In this document: positions 17,254-25,717 of the stretch, piece after piece
Numbering within the stretch: the stretch's first letter is position 1
Layout: every line of letters begins with the position of its first letter
Made by a program: the position numbers and the translations under genes
Assembly (NCBI GenBank): GCA_027619975.1
Contig: JAQCGX010000026.1
Coordinates: 1 to 49,668, forward strand
DNA length: 49,668 nucleotides
Direction of reading: 5' to 3'
Source: Nitrospinota bacterium
Lineage (GTDB): Bacteria > Nitrospinota > Nitrospinia > Nitrospinales > VA-1
The notes under the pieces: model-generated
What the model saw: the letters and a program-made list of their open reading frames with translations, nothing else
The model's database searches: none
Told to the model about the DNA's origin: nothing

Positions 17254-18174
17254 TCAACTCTGTTGCGAGAAGAATTCATAAGTTTCTCCCAACCCCTCCT
17301 TAAGAGAGACCTTTGGGATCCAGGCCGTATTTTTTCGGAACTTTCCTGAGTCAATAACACTTCTTTGCAGTTCTCCCTTGCGGGGCGCGTCATGTTGGGG
17401 AGTGACTGCGTTGCCTGCCATGTTGGCGATATTTTTCAGCAGTTCATTGACGGTGGTTTCTTTCCCAGTGCTTACATTGAAGATACCCGTGAGAGAGCTG
17501 TTGAGAGCCATCACATTTGCCTGTGCCACATCGAGGACCGATATGAAGTCGCGGGTTTGTTCTCCATCGCCATAGATGGTGGGTTGTGACTTTTTTAAAA
17601 GTTTCTGGCAAAAAATAGCGACTACACCTGCTTCGCCATGCGGGTCTTGGCGTGGGCCATAGACATTGCTGTAACGCAGGGTGATGGTGTTCAGTCCGTG
17701 GACTTTTCTATAAAAATTAAGGTAGTTTTCCACTGAATACTTTGAAATGGCATAAGGGCTTTCCGGTCGGCAGGCATGGTTTTCGTCTGCCGGGAAGGAG
17801 TCCTGCACGCCATAAATAGCGCCCCCGGTGGATGCGAATATAAATTTTTTCACGCCGCAGGATTTGGCCGATTCGAGCAGTTTGATACTTCCCATAATAT
17901 TGATATTGGCATCTTCAAGTGGGTCGGTCACCGATTGGATTACAGAAATCTGGGCCGCATGATGATTGATAACCTCTATGTTTTCATCCTTTAAAAGCTG
18001 CACCACTTTAGGGTCCAAAAGATCCATTTCATAAAAAACGGCTTTAGGGGGAATGTTCTTCTTTTTCCCTGAAGACAAATTATCCAGAATAACCACCCGA
18101 TGCCCCAGTTTCAGGTAGGCATCGGAGATATGAGATCCAATAAACCCGGCCCCGCCAGTAATTAAAATATTCAT
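17254..18174 (-). CDS. NAD-dependent sugar-nucleotide epimerase/dehydratase
   Basis: A 306-residue extended short-chain dehydrogenase. It has the NAD motif GGAGFIGSH at residues 7-15, the catalytic serine/threonine in FASTGGAIYG, and Y-x3-K in PYAISKYS. The sequence follows UDP-glucose 4-epimerase (GalE-like) enzymes, including RYSNVYGPRQDPHGEAGVV and GDGEQTRDFISVLDVAQA. It likely makes a nucleotide sugar for surface glycans. Exact specificity cannot be told. A TTCCCC-TGT-GGGGAA palindrome (18219-18233) lies in its upstream region. Confidence 0.87.
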   Translation of the reverse strand: MNILITGGAGFIGSHISDAYLKLGHRVVILDNLSSGKKKNIPPKAVFYEMDLLDPKVVQLLKDENIEVINHHAAQISVIQSVTDPLEDANINIMGSIKLLESAKSCGVKKFIFASTGGAIYGVQDSFPADENHACRPESPYAISKYSVENYLNFYRKVHGLNTITLRYSNVYGPRQDPHGEAGVVAIFCQKLLKKSQPTIYGDGEQTRDFISVLDVAQANVMALNSSLTGIFNVSTGKETTVNELLKNIANMAGNAVTPQHDAPRKGELQRSVIDSGKFRKNTAWIPKVSLKEGLGETYEFFSQQS

Positions 18175-18218
18175 TGTTTATGTTTTATTTATTAAAATAA
18201 GGTTTATGACTTTAGGGA

Positions 18219-18233
18219 TTCCCCTGTGGGGAA
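18219..18233. repeat. Palindrome upstream of the epimerase gene
   Basis: A perfect 6-base inverted repeat TTCCCC-TGT-GGGGAA, 45 bases upstream of the epimerase start and next to a TATAAT-like stretch (18237-18244). It could be an operator; its binding protein is unknown. Confidence 0.4.
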
Positions 18234-18368
18234 AGTATTATAATACAATATCTTAATAAGATTTACAGTGAAAAAAGGCAGGGGACGGCTAGAGTCCAGA
18301 AATTCAGAGGTTTTCCTGTCCGGAAGAAAGGGTTTGTTGAAACGCTATTTCTTTTTTGGCGATTGAGC

Positions 18369-18917
18369 CTATTCGTTTCCAGTTTTTTTGAACTGATAAT
18401 AGCGAATCAGGATCGCCACCGCCATGACTCCTGCCAAAGCTGAAGCAAGAATAAATCCAGGAATAATGAGAGCTGCGGAAAGCGGGGTGTTCTCAAGGAC
18501 CCATGAAACCACTTTTTGCAGTCCGTACCACGATTCAGGATTTGTAACCCATGAATGCAGGGCGGTGCTCTCAAATAGAAAGTTGAAAACCATAACAAGA
18601 GGAAATTCCGTCCACACTCCGTCGATAAGCCAGAGCAGGGTTTGATACCCGATCAGACAAACTCCGGAAAGAACGATCAAGGAGGACAAAAATCCAAATA
18701 GCGCGTTCAAACCACCACAAATAAAATCCATGGGGGTGGATTTAGAAACGAAAAATTTGATTTCTTTAATCCCCTGGGTCAACCCTCTATTGAATAAAAT
18801 TTTACCAGTTTCCCAAACCTCCCCAAAAAACGCCTGTGCGTGGTCCAGAGAATTTGATAAATGTTTCAACCATTGCGAATGGTCAAAATTCTGATTTTGA
18901 AAATTTTCTTGATTCAT
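18369..18917 (-). CDS. Membrane protein of unknown function (182 aa)
   Basis: The first 70 residues are polar and rich in N and Q; the rest contains three hydrophobic segments (about residues 75-105, 110-130 and 150-175). The start at 18917 is chosen because GGAGG lies 7 bases upstream; the longer frame to 18938 runs through that site. There is no recognised domain. It stands alone, facing left, with about 175 bases between it and the 42-residue gene. Confidence 0.7.
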   Translation of the reverse strand: MNQENFQNQNFDHSQWLKHLSNSLDHAQAFFGEVWETGKILFNRGLTQGIKEIKFFVSKSTPMDFICGGLNALFGFLSSLIVLSGVCLIGYQTLLWLIDGVWTEFPLVMVFNFLFESTALHSWVTNPESWYGLQKVVSWVLENTPLSAALIIPGFILASALAGVMAVAILIRYYQFKKTGNE

Positions 18918-19093
18918 AATACGACCTCCTTCAACCAAATTGTTGAAGAGTTAATAAAATTAAACCTGAAGAAGATTTAATCACACTCTCTTAACGTATC
19001 CCTGTTTTCCATATTTTTAAAGGGGTCAGATTTAAAAAAACAATCCGGTCGATATGGGAAGGGGGAGTCATTTAACTTTCAGAACCGAATGAT

Positions 19094-19222
19094 TTAAAGG
19101 AAATACCAGATCCCGACAATCATTCCAATGGCGGCCAGAAGCTTGACAAGCATTCCCGCATGGATGAATGTGTTGAAAATGGGGCTTTCATTGTAGTTGA
19201 ACCATCGGCTCTTTTTCGTCAT
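19094..19222 (-). CDS. 42-residue single-helix membrane protein
   Basis: Reading leftward from the ATG at 19222 gives 42 residues: a charged start (MTKKSRWFNYNESP), a hydrophobic stretch from FNTFIHAGMLVKLL to the end, and WYFL at the C-terminus. AGGA lies 9 bases upstream of the ATG. The gene follows mltG by 37 bases on the same strand and so closes the reductase-yicC-gmk-hisC-mltG operon. Its family is unknown to me. Confidence 0.6.
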   Translation of the reverse strand: MTKKSRWFNYNESPIFNTFIHAGMLVKLLAAIGMIVGIWYFL

Positions 19223-19259
19223 TGGACTTTATCCTGTGGACTGTTGTGTGAGAGTGCGA

Positions 19260-20288
19260 TCATTGCTGAACCCGGGTGGCAATTCTCCTCAATTGGTATT
19301 TTTGAACGGCCCGATTGTGGTCAATTAGATTCGAAGAAAATTGATGACTTCCGTCCTTACGGGATACGAAGTAGAGATAGTCCGTGTCATTGGGGGCAAG
19401 GGCGGCGAGAATAGATTGGAGGCCGGGGCTGGCGATGGGGCCAGGGGGCAACCCGCCATATTTATAAGTATTGTAAGGGGAGTCGATGGATAGGTCTTTT
19501 TTGCGAATGTTACCATCAAAATTGCTGATGGCGTAAATGACGGTAGGGTCCGTTTGCAACCGCATGTTTTTTTTCAATCGGTTGTGGAAGACGGATGAAA
19601 TAATTTTTCTTTCCTCGTCGATGCCGGTTTCTTTTTCGATCAGAGACGCCAGCGTAACGATCTGATGGAAAGATAGGTTCACTGCTTTGGCCCGATCCAT
19701 CAACTCTGGGGCCGCAACCTGTTCTTTGAACGTATTCAGCATTATCTGAATGATTTTTTGTTCAGAGGTGTTTCGGCTGAAATGGTAGGTTTCCGGGAAC
19801 AAATAGCCTTCCAGAGAATTTCCTGGAATACCGGTGGATTGAATCAACTCTCTATCCTGGGTTTGCCGGATGAATTCCTCTCGGTTGGCCAGTCTCCTTT
19901 CTTCCAAGAGAGCTGCAATTTCCGTGATCCGGTATCCTTCCGGAATGGTAACGGTGTGCAGGACCGTTTTGCCAGACGTGACTTTTGCCAATATTTCTCT
20001 GGGTGTCATGGAAGGCGATAATTCATATTCGCCTACTTGAATTTGCCCCTGTTTTTTTTGCAGATGCGCCAGAAGTTGAAATGAAATTGCACTGCGAATC
20101 AGATTTTGTTCCGCAAAATACGTGGAAATTTTTTTCAAGGGCATTCCCGGGGCGATGTTCACAATTTCAGGATGAAATTTTTCAGAAACCGAATGCGTTG
20201 CCTGATAGTAAAAAACACCACCGCAAATCCAGAATAAAACCAGGAATGCTCCGAAAGAACTCAAGGCGGCTTTTTTGAATTTGCTCAT
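19260..20288 (-). CDS. mltG: Endolytic murein transglycosylase MltG
   Basis: A 342-residue YceG-family enzyme with an N-terminal membrane anchor (residues 8-30), a LysM-like domain and the catalytic domain with ASLIEKETG, whose first glutamate is the catalytic acid. The signatures SSVFHNRLKKNMRLQTDPTV, SPYNTY, GLPPGPIASPG and YLYFV are all typical. MltG cuts growing glycan strands in the periplasm and may end elongation. It lies 22 bases downstream of hisC. Confidence 0.95.
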   Translation of the reverse strand: MSKFKKAALSSFGAFLVLFWICGGVFYYQATHSVSEKFHPEIVNIAPGMPLKKISTYFAEQNLIRSAISFQLLAHLQKKQGQIQVGEYELSPSMTPREILAKVTSGKTVLHTVTIPEGYRITEIAALLEERRLANREEFIRQTQDRELIQSTGIPGNSLEGYLFPETYHFSRNTSEQKIIQIMLNTFKEQVAAPELMDRAKAVNLSFHQIVTLASLIEKETGIDEERKIISSVFHNRLKKNMRLQTDPTVIYAISNFDGNIRKKDLSIDSPYNTYKYGGLPPGPIASPGLQSILAALAPNDTDYLYFVSRKDGSHQFSSNLIDHNRAVQKYQLRRIATRVQQ

Positions 20289-20310
20289 CGTTTCAGGCTC
20301 GCAACATTAA

Positions 20311-21387
20311 TTATCCTGTCCCCCTTATTTTACCTAAAATGGCTAAAAAGCGGTCATTTTCTTTTGCTGTGCCGCCGGTCACTCGCAAACAGTTTTTTAA
20401 GAGGGGATGGGCGCTCAAATTGCGGACAAGAATGCCATTTTCCATCAATTCTTCAAATAATTTATCGCCCCCATCGTCGACCCGAAAAAGGATGAAATTG
20501 GAATCCGAAGGAAACACGGTTATGAAATCCAATTGCGAAAGGCCCTGTATCAAACGGTCCTGTTCCGCCAAAATTGTTTTTATTTGTTCACGTACCGGCT
20601 CAAAATTTCTAAGAAGCAGGGTGGCAAAATCCTGGGAGATGGTGTTGGAGTTGTACGGCAGACGCACTTTATTGATTTGTTCGATAACAAATGGATTGGC
20701 CATTCCATAGCCCACGCGCAACCCGGCAAGCCCGATTTTTGATAAACTTCTCAGGACGATCAGATTGTTGTGTTTATTGATGGACTGGTAAAAAGTTTTG
20801 TTCGCAAAATCAAAATAAGCTTCATCCAGAACCACTATTCCCTGAAAATTCTCGATGACCTTTTTGATTTCCTGTTCAGAGTAACAGTTCCCGGTGGGGT
20901 TGTTGGGGTAACTGAAAAACACGACTCTGGCATTTTTCTCGGCCAAAAAATCCAGATAGTCGTCCGCTTTAAAATCCCAGCGTGCATCCAAAGGGAAAGG
21001 CTGGGGGACGAGCCCCATGCCTTCACCAATGATCGAATACATTCCAAAGGTCGGGTCTGGAAAAGAGTAGGACTCTCCGGCGTCGCAAAATATTTGCAGG
21101 ATCAGTTGAATAAGCTCGTCCGACCCATTGCCAATGACCAGAGATTCGGCAGAAATATTATTGATATTCGAGATAGCGGCTTTCAGAAGATGACAATCCG
21201 GGTCCGGGTAGCGGTTTAACTGGATATCTTTAAAACTCTCCTGGAACTTGCGCGATAGTTCTTCTGGCGGGGCAAACGGGTTTTCATTGGCGTGGAGTTT
21301 GATTGCGCAGTCGATATTTTCGACATGATAGGCTTTCAGGGATTTGATTTTCTCCCGAATCAAATCTGTGAGGTCAACGGTGGACAT
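20311..21387 (-). CDS. hisC: Histidinol-phosphate aminotransferase
   Basis: A 358-residue fold-type I aminotransferase. It has the HisC opening ANENPFAPP, SLVIGNGSDELIQL, SYPNNPTGN, VLDEAYFDF and the PLP-lysine motif SLSKIGLAGLRVGY. HisC converts imidazole-acetol phosphate to histidinol phosphate using glutamate. The start at 21387 (5 bases after gmk) is preferred to 21408, which would overlap gmk. A HisN-like phosphatase for the next step is encoded at 38496-39281, 17 kb away. Some HisC homologues also act on aromatic amino acids. Confidence 0.92.
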   Translation of the reverse strand: MSTVDLTDLIREKIKSLKAYHVENIDCAIKLHANENPFAPPEELSRKFQESFKDIQLNRYPDPDCHLLKAAISNINNISAESLVIGNGSDELIQLILQIFCDAGESYSFPDPTFGMYSIIGEGMGLVPQPFPLDARWDFKADDYLDFLAEKNARVVFFSYPNNPTGNCYSEQEIKKVIENFQGIVVLDEAYFDFANKTFYQSINKHNNLIVLRSLSKIGLAGLRVGYGMANPFVIEQINKVRLPYNSNTISQDFATLLLRNFEPVREQIKTILAEQDRLIQGLSQLDFITVFPSDSNFILFRVDDGGDKLFEELMENGILVRNLSAHPLLKNCLRVTGGTAKENDRFLAILGKIRGTG

Positions 21388-21392
21388 TAGAT

Positions 21393-22049
21393 TTACCTTT
21401 CCTTGCAATCCAACAAAGCCTGAATATCCTTTGCTGGCGGGATAAAACGGGCGGTTCTTAATTTTTCTGCGTTAATGATCGAGATGAGATTGTCAACCGT
21501 TTCCTCGACCTCCCGATTTGTCAAAATGTAGTCATAGGTGAGGCATTTTTTTATTTCCTTCAATCCTGTTTCGAGCCGAAGGTTTATTTTCTCTTCCGAT
21601 TCTGTCGCTCTGTTTTTCAATCGGGCCTTTAATTCTTCAAGGGAAGGTGGAAGAATAAATACAAAAATCGCCGGATATTTTAGCTCACGCAGAGATTCAG
21701 CGCCTTGCACGTCCAATTCCAAAATAAAATCCTGCCCCATCTTGTGAGATGCTTTTACTGAACCAAAAGCGGTTCCGTAAAAATTTCTGTTAATTTGGGC
21801 CCATTCAAGGAAGTCTCCTCGATCTCTCATAGTATTAAATTCCGTTTCCGAAATGAAAAAATAATCCTCTCCGTCGATTTCTCCTTCTCGTGGAGGGCGC
21901 GTGGTATGGGAAACAGTGAACTTGAGATCGGGCAGTTTTTCCATCAGCCGATGGCAGAGGGTGGTTTTGCCGGTTCCGGAGGGGGCTGAAAGTACTAACG
22001 CGATCCCTTCCTCTTTTGAAAATGATGGGTTTTGCGAAGAAGAGCTCAT
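21393..22049 (-). CDS. gmk: Guanylate kinase
   Basis: A 218-residue nucleotide kinase with P-loop SAPSGTGKTTL, the guanylate-binding TVSHTTRPPREGEIDGEDY and the lid motif RLKNRATES. It phosphorylates GMP to GDP. The N-terminus has about 15 extra residues compared with E. coli Gmk. It follows yicC by 31 bases, the frequent yicC-gmk pairing. The usual rpoZ partner is not adjacent. Confidence 0.96.
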   Translation of the reverse strand: MSSSSQNPSFSKEEGIALVLSAPSGTGKTTLCHRLMEKLPDLKFTVSHTTRPPREGEIDGEDYFFISETEFNTMRDRGDFLEWAQINRNFYGTAFGSVKASHKMGQDFILELDVQGAESLRELKYPAIFVFILPPSLEELKARLKNRATESEEKINLRLETGLKEIKKCLTYDYILTNREVEETVDNLISIINAEKLRTARFIPPAKDIQALLDCKER

Positions 22050-22080
22050 TTGACGGGATTAGTACCTTTTTTATCGAGGG

Positions 22081-22962
22081 TCACTCAATATTCTGTAATT
22101 GCTCTCTGATTTTTTCCAGGTCGCTCTTAATTTCTATCACCATTTGGGAAACCTCTGAGTCGATGGTTTTGGAGCCGATGGTGTTGGTTTCCCGGTTAAT
22201 TTCCTGAATGAGAAACTCCAGTTTTCTTCCCATCGGTTGTTTGGTTTCCAGGAGGCTCCTGAATTGCTTGATATGACTTTCCAGGCGAATAATCTCTTCG
22301 GTGACGTCACAGCGGTCGGCCATGATGGCGGTCTCCTGAGCCAGGCGCTGAGGATCGGCTTCCACCCCATCCGTAAGCACTTTGATCCGCTCTGCGAGGC
22401 GTTCTTTGTAGCCGTTGATGGCTTCGGGTTGCCGGGTCTTAATGGATTCCCCATGTTTTTCTATAGAGTCCAATCGGGCTAATATATCCGTTTGCAGGTT
22501 TTCGCCTTCTTCTTCCCGCATTTTTATGAGGACTGACAAGGCATTGTCCACCGTATCCAGGATCAACTCTTCTCTGGAGGGGTCCAGAGCCAGCGGCTCA
22601 ACCTGGATCATATCTTTCATGGTCAGCAGGGATTTGATATCGATCCCGCCTTTCAGGCCGAGGTGGTCCTGGATTTTTTGAAACGCCTGATAGTATTGCG
22701 AAGCCAGGTTCAAATTGGGTTGAAGAACCAGATCTCCTGCATCGTCATTTAATTTTTCAATCGAAATGTTAAGGTCAAATGACCCTCGGGCGCAACGGGA
22801 TTTTATCCGTTTCTTGAGGGCCGCTTCCAGGGCCATCATGGATTTTGGAATCCGGGTGTTAATTTCAATATAACGATTGTTTACAGATCGAACTTCCGCT
22901 TTACAGGAATAATCTCCGTTCTCAGATTCGTGCCGACCAAAGCCGGTCATACTTTTTAGCAT
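22081..22962 (-). CDS. yicC: YicC/YloC-family endoribonuclease
   Basis: A 293-residue protein opening with the family hallmark MLKSMTGFGR and EVRSVNNRYIEI, ending with a DUF1732 domain (KLEFLIQEINRETNTIGSK). YicC homologues are oligomeric endoribonucleases implicated in small-RNA decay. Its start lies 6 bases after the reductase stop, and AAAGAGGA, its ribosome binding site, lies at the reductase end, so the two are tightly coupled. Confidence 0.93.
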   Translation of the reverse strand: MLKSMTGFGRHESENGDYSCKAEVRSVNNRYIEINTRIPKSMMALEAALKKRIKSRCARGSFDLNISIEKLNDDAGDLVLQPNLNLASQYYQAFQKIQDHLGLKGGIDIKSLLTMKDMIQVEPLALDPSREELILDTVDNALSVLIKMREEEGENLQTDILARLDSIEKHGESIKTRQPEAINGYKERLAERIKVLTDGVEADPQRLAQETAIMADRCDVTEEIIRLESHIKQFRSLLETKQPMGRKLEFLIQEINRETNTIGSKTIDSEVSQMVIEIKSDLEKIREQLQNIE

Positions 22963-22968
22963 TCCTCT

Positions 22969-25362
22969 TTAAACCTTTTCTATAATCATTTTGAAGTGGC
23001 CATTATCTTTTTCTAGCGACACCAGTTTATGCCCGTCATTCTGGACACTTCTGGGAACATTTTCTGCCGGTTCGCCATCGTCCAGAAGAACTTCCAGTGT
23101 GCTCCCAGATTCCATGGTTTCCAGTTTAAGTTTCGTTTTGACGTAGTTGAACGGACATTTCACTCCCAAAAGATCTATTTTGGCGGTTTCCTTTTTACCG
23201 TTTGATTTCTGTGGCGCCGATGCTTTCTTATCGGAAGGAGCCACACGAATTCTTAAGGTTTTCTCGGTCTGCATTTTGTCATTGACCCCTTTGCATTCTT
23301 CCAAGAGATCATGGGTTTCCTTGAGCCACCAGGCGGCCTTTTCCTGATCCGGGGATTCGAGGGCGTCATCATAATGATCGATCAGATCGGCATATTTGGG
23401 AGAGACGATTTCCATGTCCACGATCAAGGATTGAAACTTTGTCAGACACTCGCGGTCTTTATTGAAATCGATGCCTTCCGTTGCCAATAAGGCTCGAGAG
23501 CAAGCGACAAGCGTCTTGCAGGCTTTTTCCTGGGCATCCAGGTAATTTTCTTTTTCAAGGCTCAGTTTGCCCTGGAAATTTGCCCGGTCGGCATCAGACA
23601 ACAGGTTTTGAATCAAGTCCGTCATCGCACCAGCGCATTCCCCCTGGCCTCTGTCTTCAAGGGAAAATTTCTGCGTCGAGCCGTAATCGATATAGCTTTC
23701 AGGGGACTCTTCAATAGAAGGCAATGACAGTAATGGCGTTAGCAATTCCTTAAAATATTTTTTACCCTGCCGGTCGAAGTAATCACCGAAGGCTTCGCCT
23801 TCCTTTTTCCCGGCTTTAAAATCATCGATGGTCATTCGCACCACATCGGGGCCGCGTTTTGCGGGAACCTTGATGACCGGAGTTCCAAACACCGCTCCAT
23901 CCTCTGAAATCCGCCCGCCCAGAAAAATTTCGTAATGAGGGGTGAGCACGTCATTGACCTTTTTCGCTCCGCCATGAAACCCAATCGATGCGATATGATG
24001 CTGGCCGCAGGAATTGGGACAACCGCTGGCTTTGATGGACATGTGCTCCAGATCATCGGAAAAAGTAAAACCATTATTGTCCAGTTTGTCATTCAAATCA
24101 GCCACCAGACCTCTGGACGCGGTGATTCCTAAATTACAGGTTTCCGAACCCGGACAGCAGGTGATATCTCTGATTTCTTCCGTACCGGATCTGTGCAGGC
24201 CGACTTTTTTTAGCTCTCCATAAATCGCGCCCATGACATCTTCTTTGACCCACGGGATCATCATGTTCTGATTGACGGTATTGACAATTTCTCCGCCGGC
24301 ATAAGTTTCCGCAATTTTAGCGATGGCGCGGGCCTGAGGAATGTCCAGATCTCCGAGAAGCAATTTGATTTGCACGTTGAAAAAACCGGACTGTTTCTGC
24401 GATAAGGAGTTGCGTAATTTCCAGGCCAAAAACTCCGGATCGTTGTTAAATTCCGAATTTGGGGTGGAGGCCGGAATATTGGGAATGCTTTCCTCGGGCA
24501 CTTCGATCGGAGCATAGGGCTTGCCTTCCAGGGCGGCGTATTCCTCTTCAAAAAGTTCCTTGGTTTTTTCCAGACCCAGTTTATCCAGAACGAATTTAAA
24601 CCGGGCTTTGTTGCGGTTCACTTTGTCGCCATATTTGTCGAATACGCCGACGATGGCCTCACAAAGACTCAGCAGGTTGTCTGCAGGAACAAAGTCCGTC
24701 AACAATTTCGCCGCGTGGGGAAAGGAACCGAGTCCGCCGCCAAACCACACCTTGAAGCCACGCACGTCTTTGCCATTGTCCTGCTGAATGACGGCTTTCA
24801 AGCCGATGTCGTGAATGGGAGCCAGGCCACAGCCTGCACATCCGCCGAGGCTGATCTTGAACTTACGCGGCAGATTTTGGGTGAGCTGATGGCGCAATAA
24901 ATATCTATAGACCGCGTTTCCGTAAGGGGTGACGTCGAAGGCCTCATTGGAGCAGGTTCCCGCCTTATGGCAGGCGGTGACGTTACGTACGGTGTTGCCG
25001 CAGGCTTCGCGGGTGGTGACACCATGATCGGCGAGATCCTGCAAGCCCTGAGGTACATTCTTAATTTTTACATAGTGAAACTGAATGTCCTGCCGCGTGG
25101 TGACGTGCAAAATCCCATGCGAATATTTATCCGCGAAATCCGCCATACAGACTAACTGGTCAGAAGTAAATTTCCCCAGCGGCAGTTTGGTTCGCACCAT
25201 CTGCTCTTCGTCTTGCCGTTGGCCGTAAATGCCTTGCTGAAGTCGAAACCGCTTGAACTCATCCTCAGGCACTTCGCCCCGGGTGCGCCGTTCGACTTCC
25301 GCTGCAAAATCTTCAATTTCCCTTTTGACCACTTCGGGAATATTTAATGACTTAATATCCAT
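22969..25362 (-). CDS. Siroheme sulfite/nitrite reductase with a C-terminal TusA domain
   Basis: A 797-residue fusion. Residues 1-545 are a sulfite/nitrite reductase hemoprotein with two ferredoxin-like half-domains and two siroheme regions. The siroheme-[4Fe-4S] cysteines are C403-x5-C409 (CCPGSETCN) and C448-x3-C452 (CPNSCGQHH). Residues 560-700 are an alpha-helical segment starting SLEDRGQGECAG that I do not recognise. Residues about 728-797 form a TusA/SirA domain with the CP motif (GVKC736-P737) that carries persulfide in sulfur relay. The enzyme reduces sulfite to sulfide or nitrite to ammonia, presumably using ferredoxin. The TusA tail favours sulfur over nitrogen as substrate, but that is inference. 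RBS AGAGGTAA sits just before the ATG. Confidence 0.9.
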   Translation of the reverse strand: MDIKSLNIPEVVKREIEDFAAEVERRTRGEVPEDEFKRFRLQQGIYGQRQDEEQMVRTKLPLGKFTSDQLVCMADFADKYSHGILHVTTRQDIQFHYVKIKNVPQGLQDLADHGVTTREACGNTVRNVTACHKAGTCSNEAFDVTPYGNAVYRYLLRHQLTQNLPRKFKISLGGCAGCGLAPIHDIGLKAVIQQDNGKDVRGFKVWFGGGLGSFPHAAKLLTDFVPADNLLSLCEAIVGVFDKYGDKVNRNKARFKFVLDKLGLEKTKELFEEEYAALEGKPYAPIEVPEESIPNIPASTPNSEFNNDPEFLAWKLRNSLSQKQSGFFNVQIKLLLGDLDIPQARAIAKIAETYAGGEIVNTVNQNMMIPWVKEDVMGAIYGELKKVGLHRSGTEEIRDITCCPGSETCNLGITASRGLVADLNDKLDNNGFTFSDDLEHMSIKASGCPNSCGQHHIASIGFHGGAKKVNDVLTPHYEIFLGGRISEDGAVFGTPVIKVPAKRGPDVVRMTIDDFKAGKKEGEAFGDYFDRQGKKYFKELLTPLLSLPSIEESPESYIDYGSTQKFSLEDRGQGECAGAMTDLIQNLLSDADRANFQGKLSLEKENYLDAQEKACKTLVACSRALLATEGIDFNKDRECLTKFQSLIVDMEIVSPKYADLIDHYDDALESPDQEKAAWWLKETHDLLEECKGVNDKMQTEKTLRIRVAPSDKKASAPQKSNGKKETAKIDLLGVKCPFNYVKTKLKLETMESGSTLEVLLDDGEPAENVPRSVQNDGHKLVSLEKDNGHFKMIIEKV

Positions 25363-25386
25363 TACTTACCTCTTTGGTATCTTAAT

Positions 25387-25403
25387 GATTGAATGCTTCA
25401 ATC
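25387..25403. promoter_or_regulatory. Palindrome in the reductase leader
   Basis: GATTGAA-TGC-TTCAATC is a perfect 7-base inverted repeat 24 bases upstream of the reductase start codon. It could be an operator or an mRNA hairpin close to the ribosome binding site. Confidence 0.4.
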
Positions 25404-25420
25404 GGTAGTTTAATATAATT

Positions 25421-25511
25421 TAGACAAGATGTGAGGCCGAACTCTGACTCCCCTTGATTGTACTCCAAGGTCGGAGCCTGAAGAACTCACATTTGGATGA
25501 ATAGTTGTCTA
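25421..25511. repeat. Nested inverted-repeat element (possible structured RNA or DNA site)
   Basis: Four stems are nested in 91 bases: TAGACAA/TTGTCTA (25421-25427, 25505-25511), ATGTGAG/CTCACAT (25429-25435, 25486-25492), CTCTGAC/GTCGGAG (25442-25448, 25470-25476) and CTTG/CAAG (25453-25456, 25466-25469). The third pairs fully only as + strand RNA (one G-U). It lies between the leftward reductase and the rightward ICMT gene. I know no family that matches. Confidence 0.45.
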
Positions 25512-25717
25512 TCTTATAACAAAAATGCCCTAAAAAACAATCAAATGCAGATTTGAAAGTAAGAAAAATCCTTAAAAATTAAGCATTTGTGCGATTTAGT
25601 GCCATGCATCTTCTAAAACTCAATGGTAACTTGAGAATATACAGTAAAATATTTGAAAACTATAAGCTATGGGGAAATTATTGACCTGTCGAACTGAATG
25701 GGTCATTGGATGAAATT

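Noticed and set aside
25421-25511. Integron attC-like recombination site
   Set aside because: Nested imperfect repeats looked attC-like, but the required RYYYAAC and GTTRRRY core sites are not present, and no gene-cassette structure or integrase is nearby.
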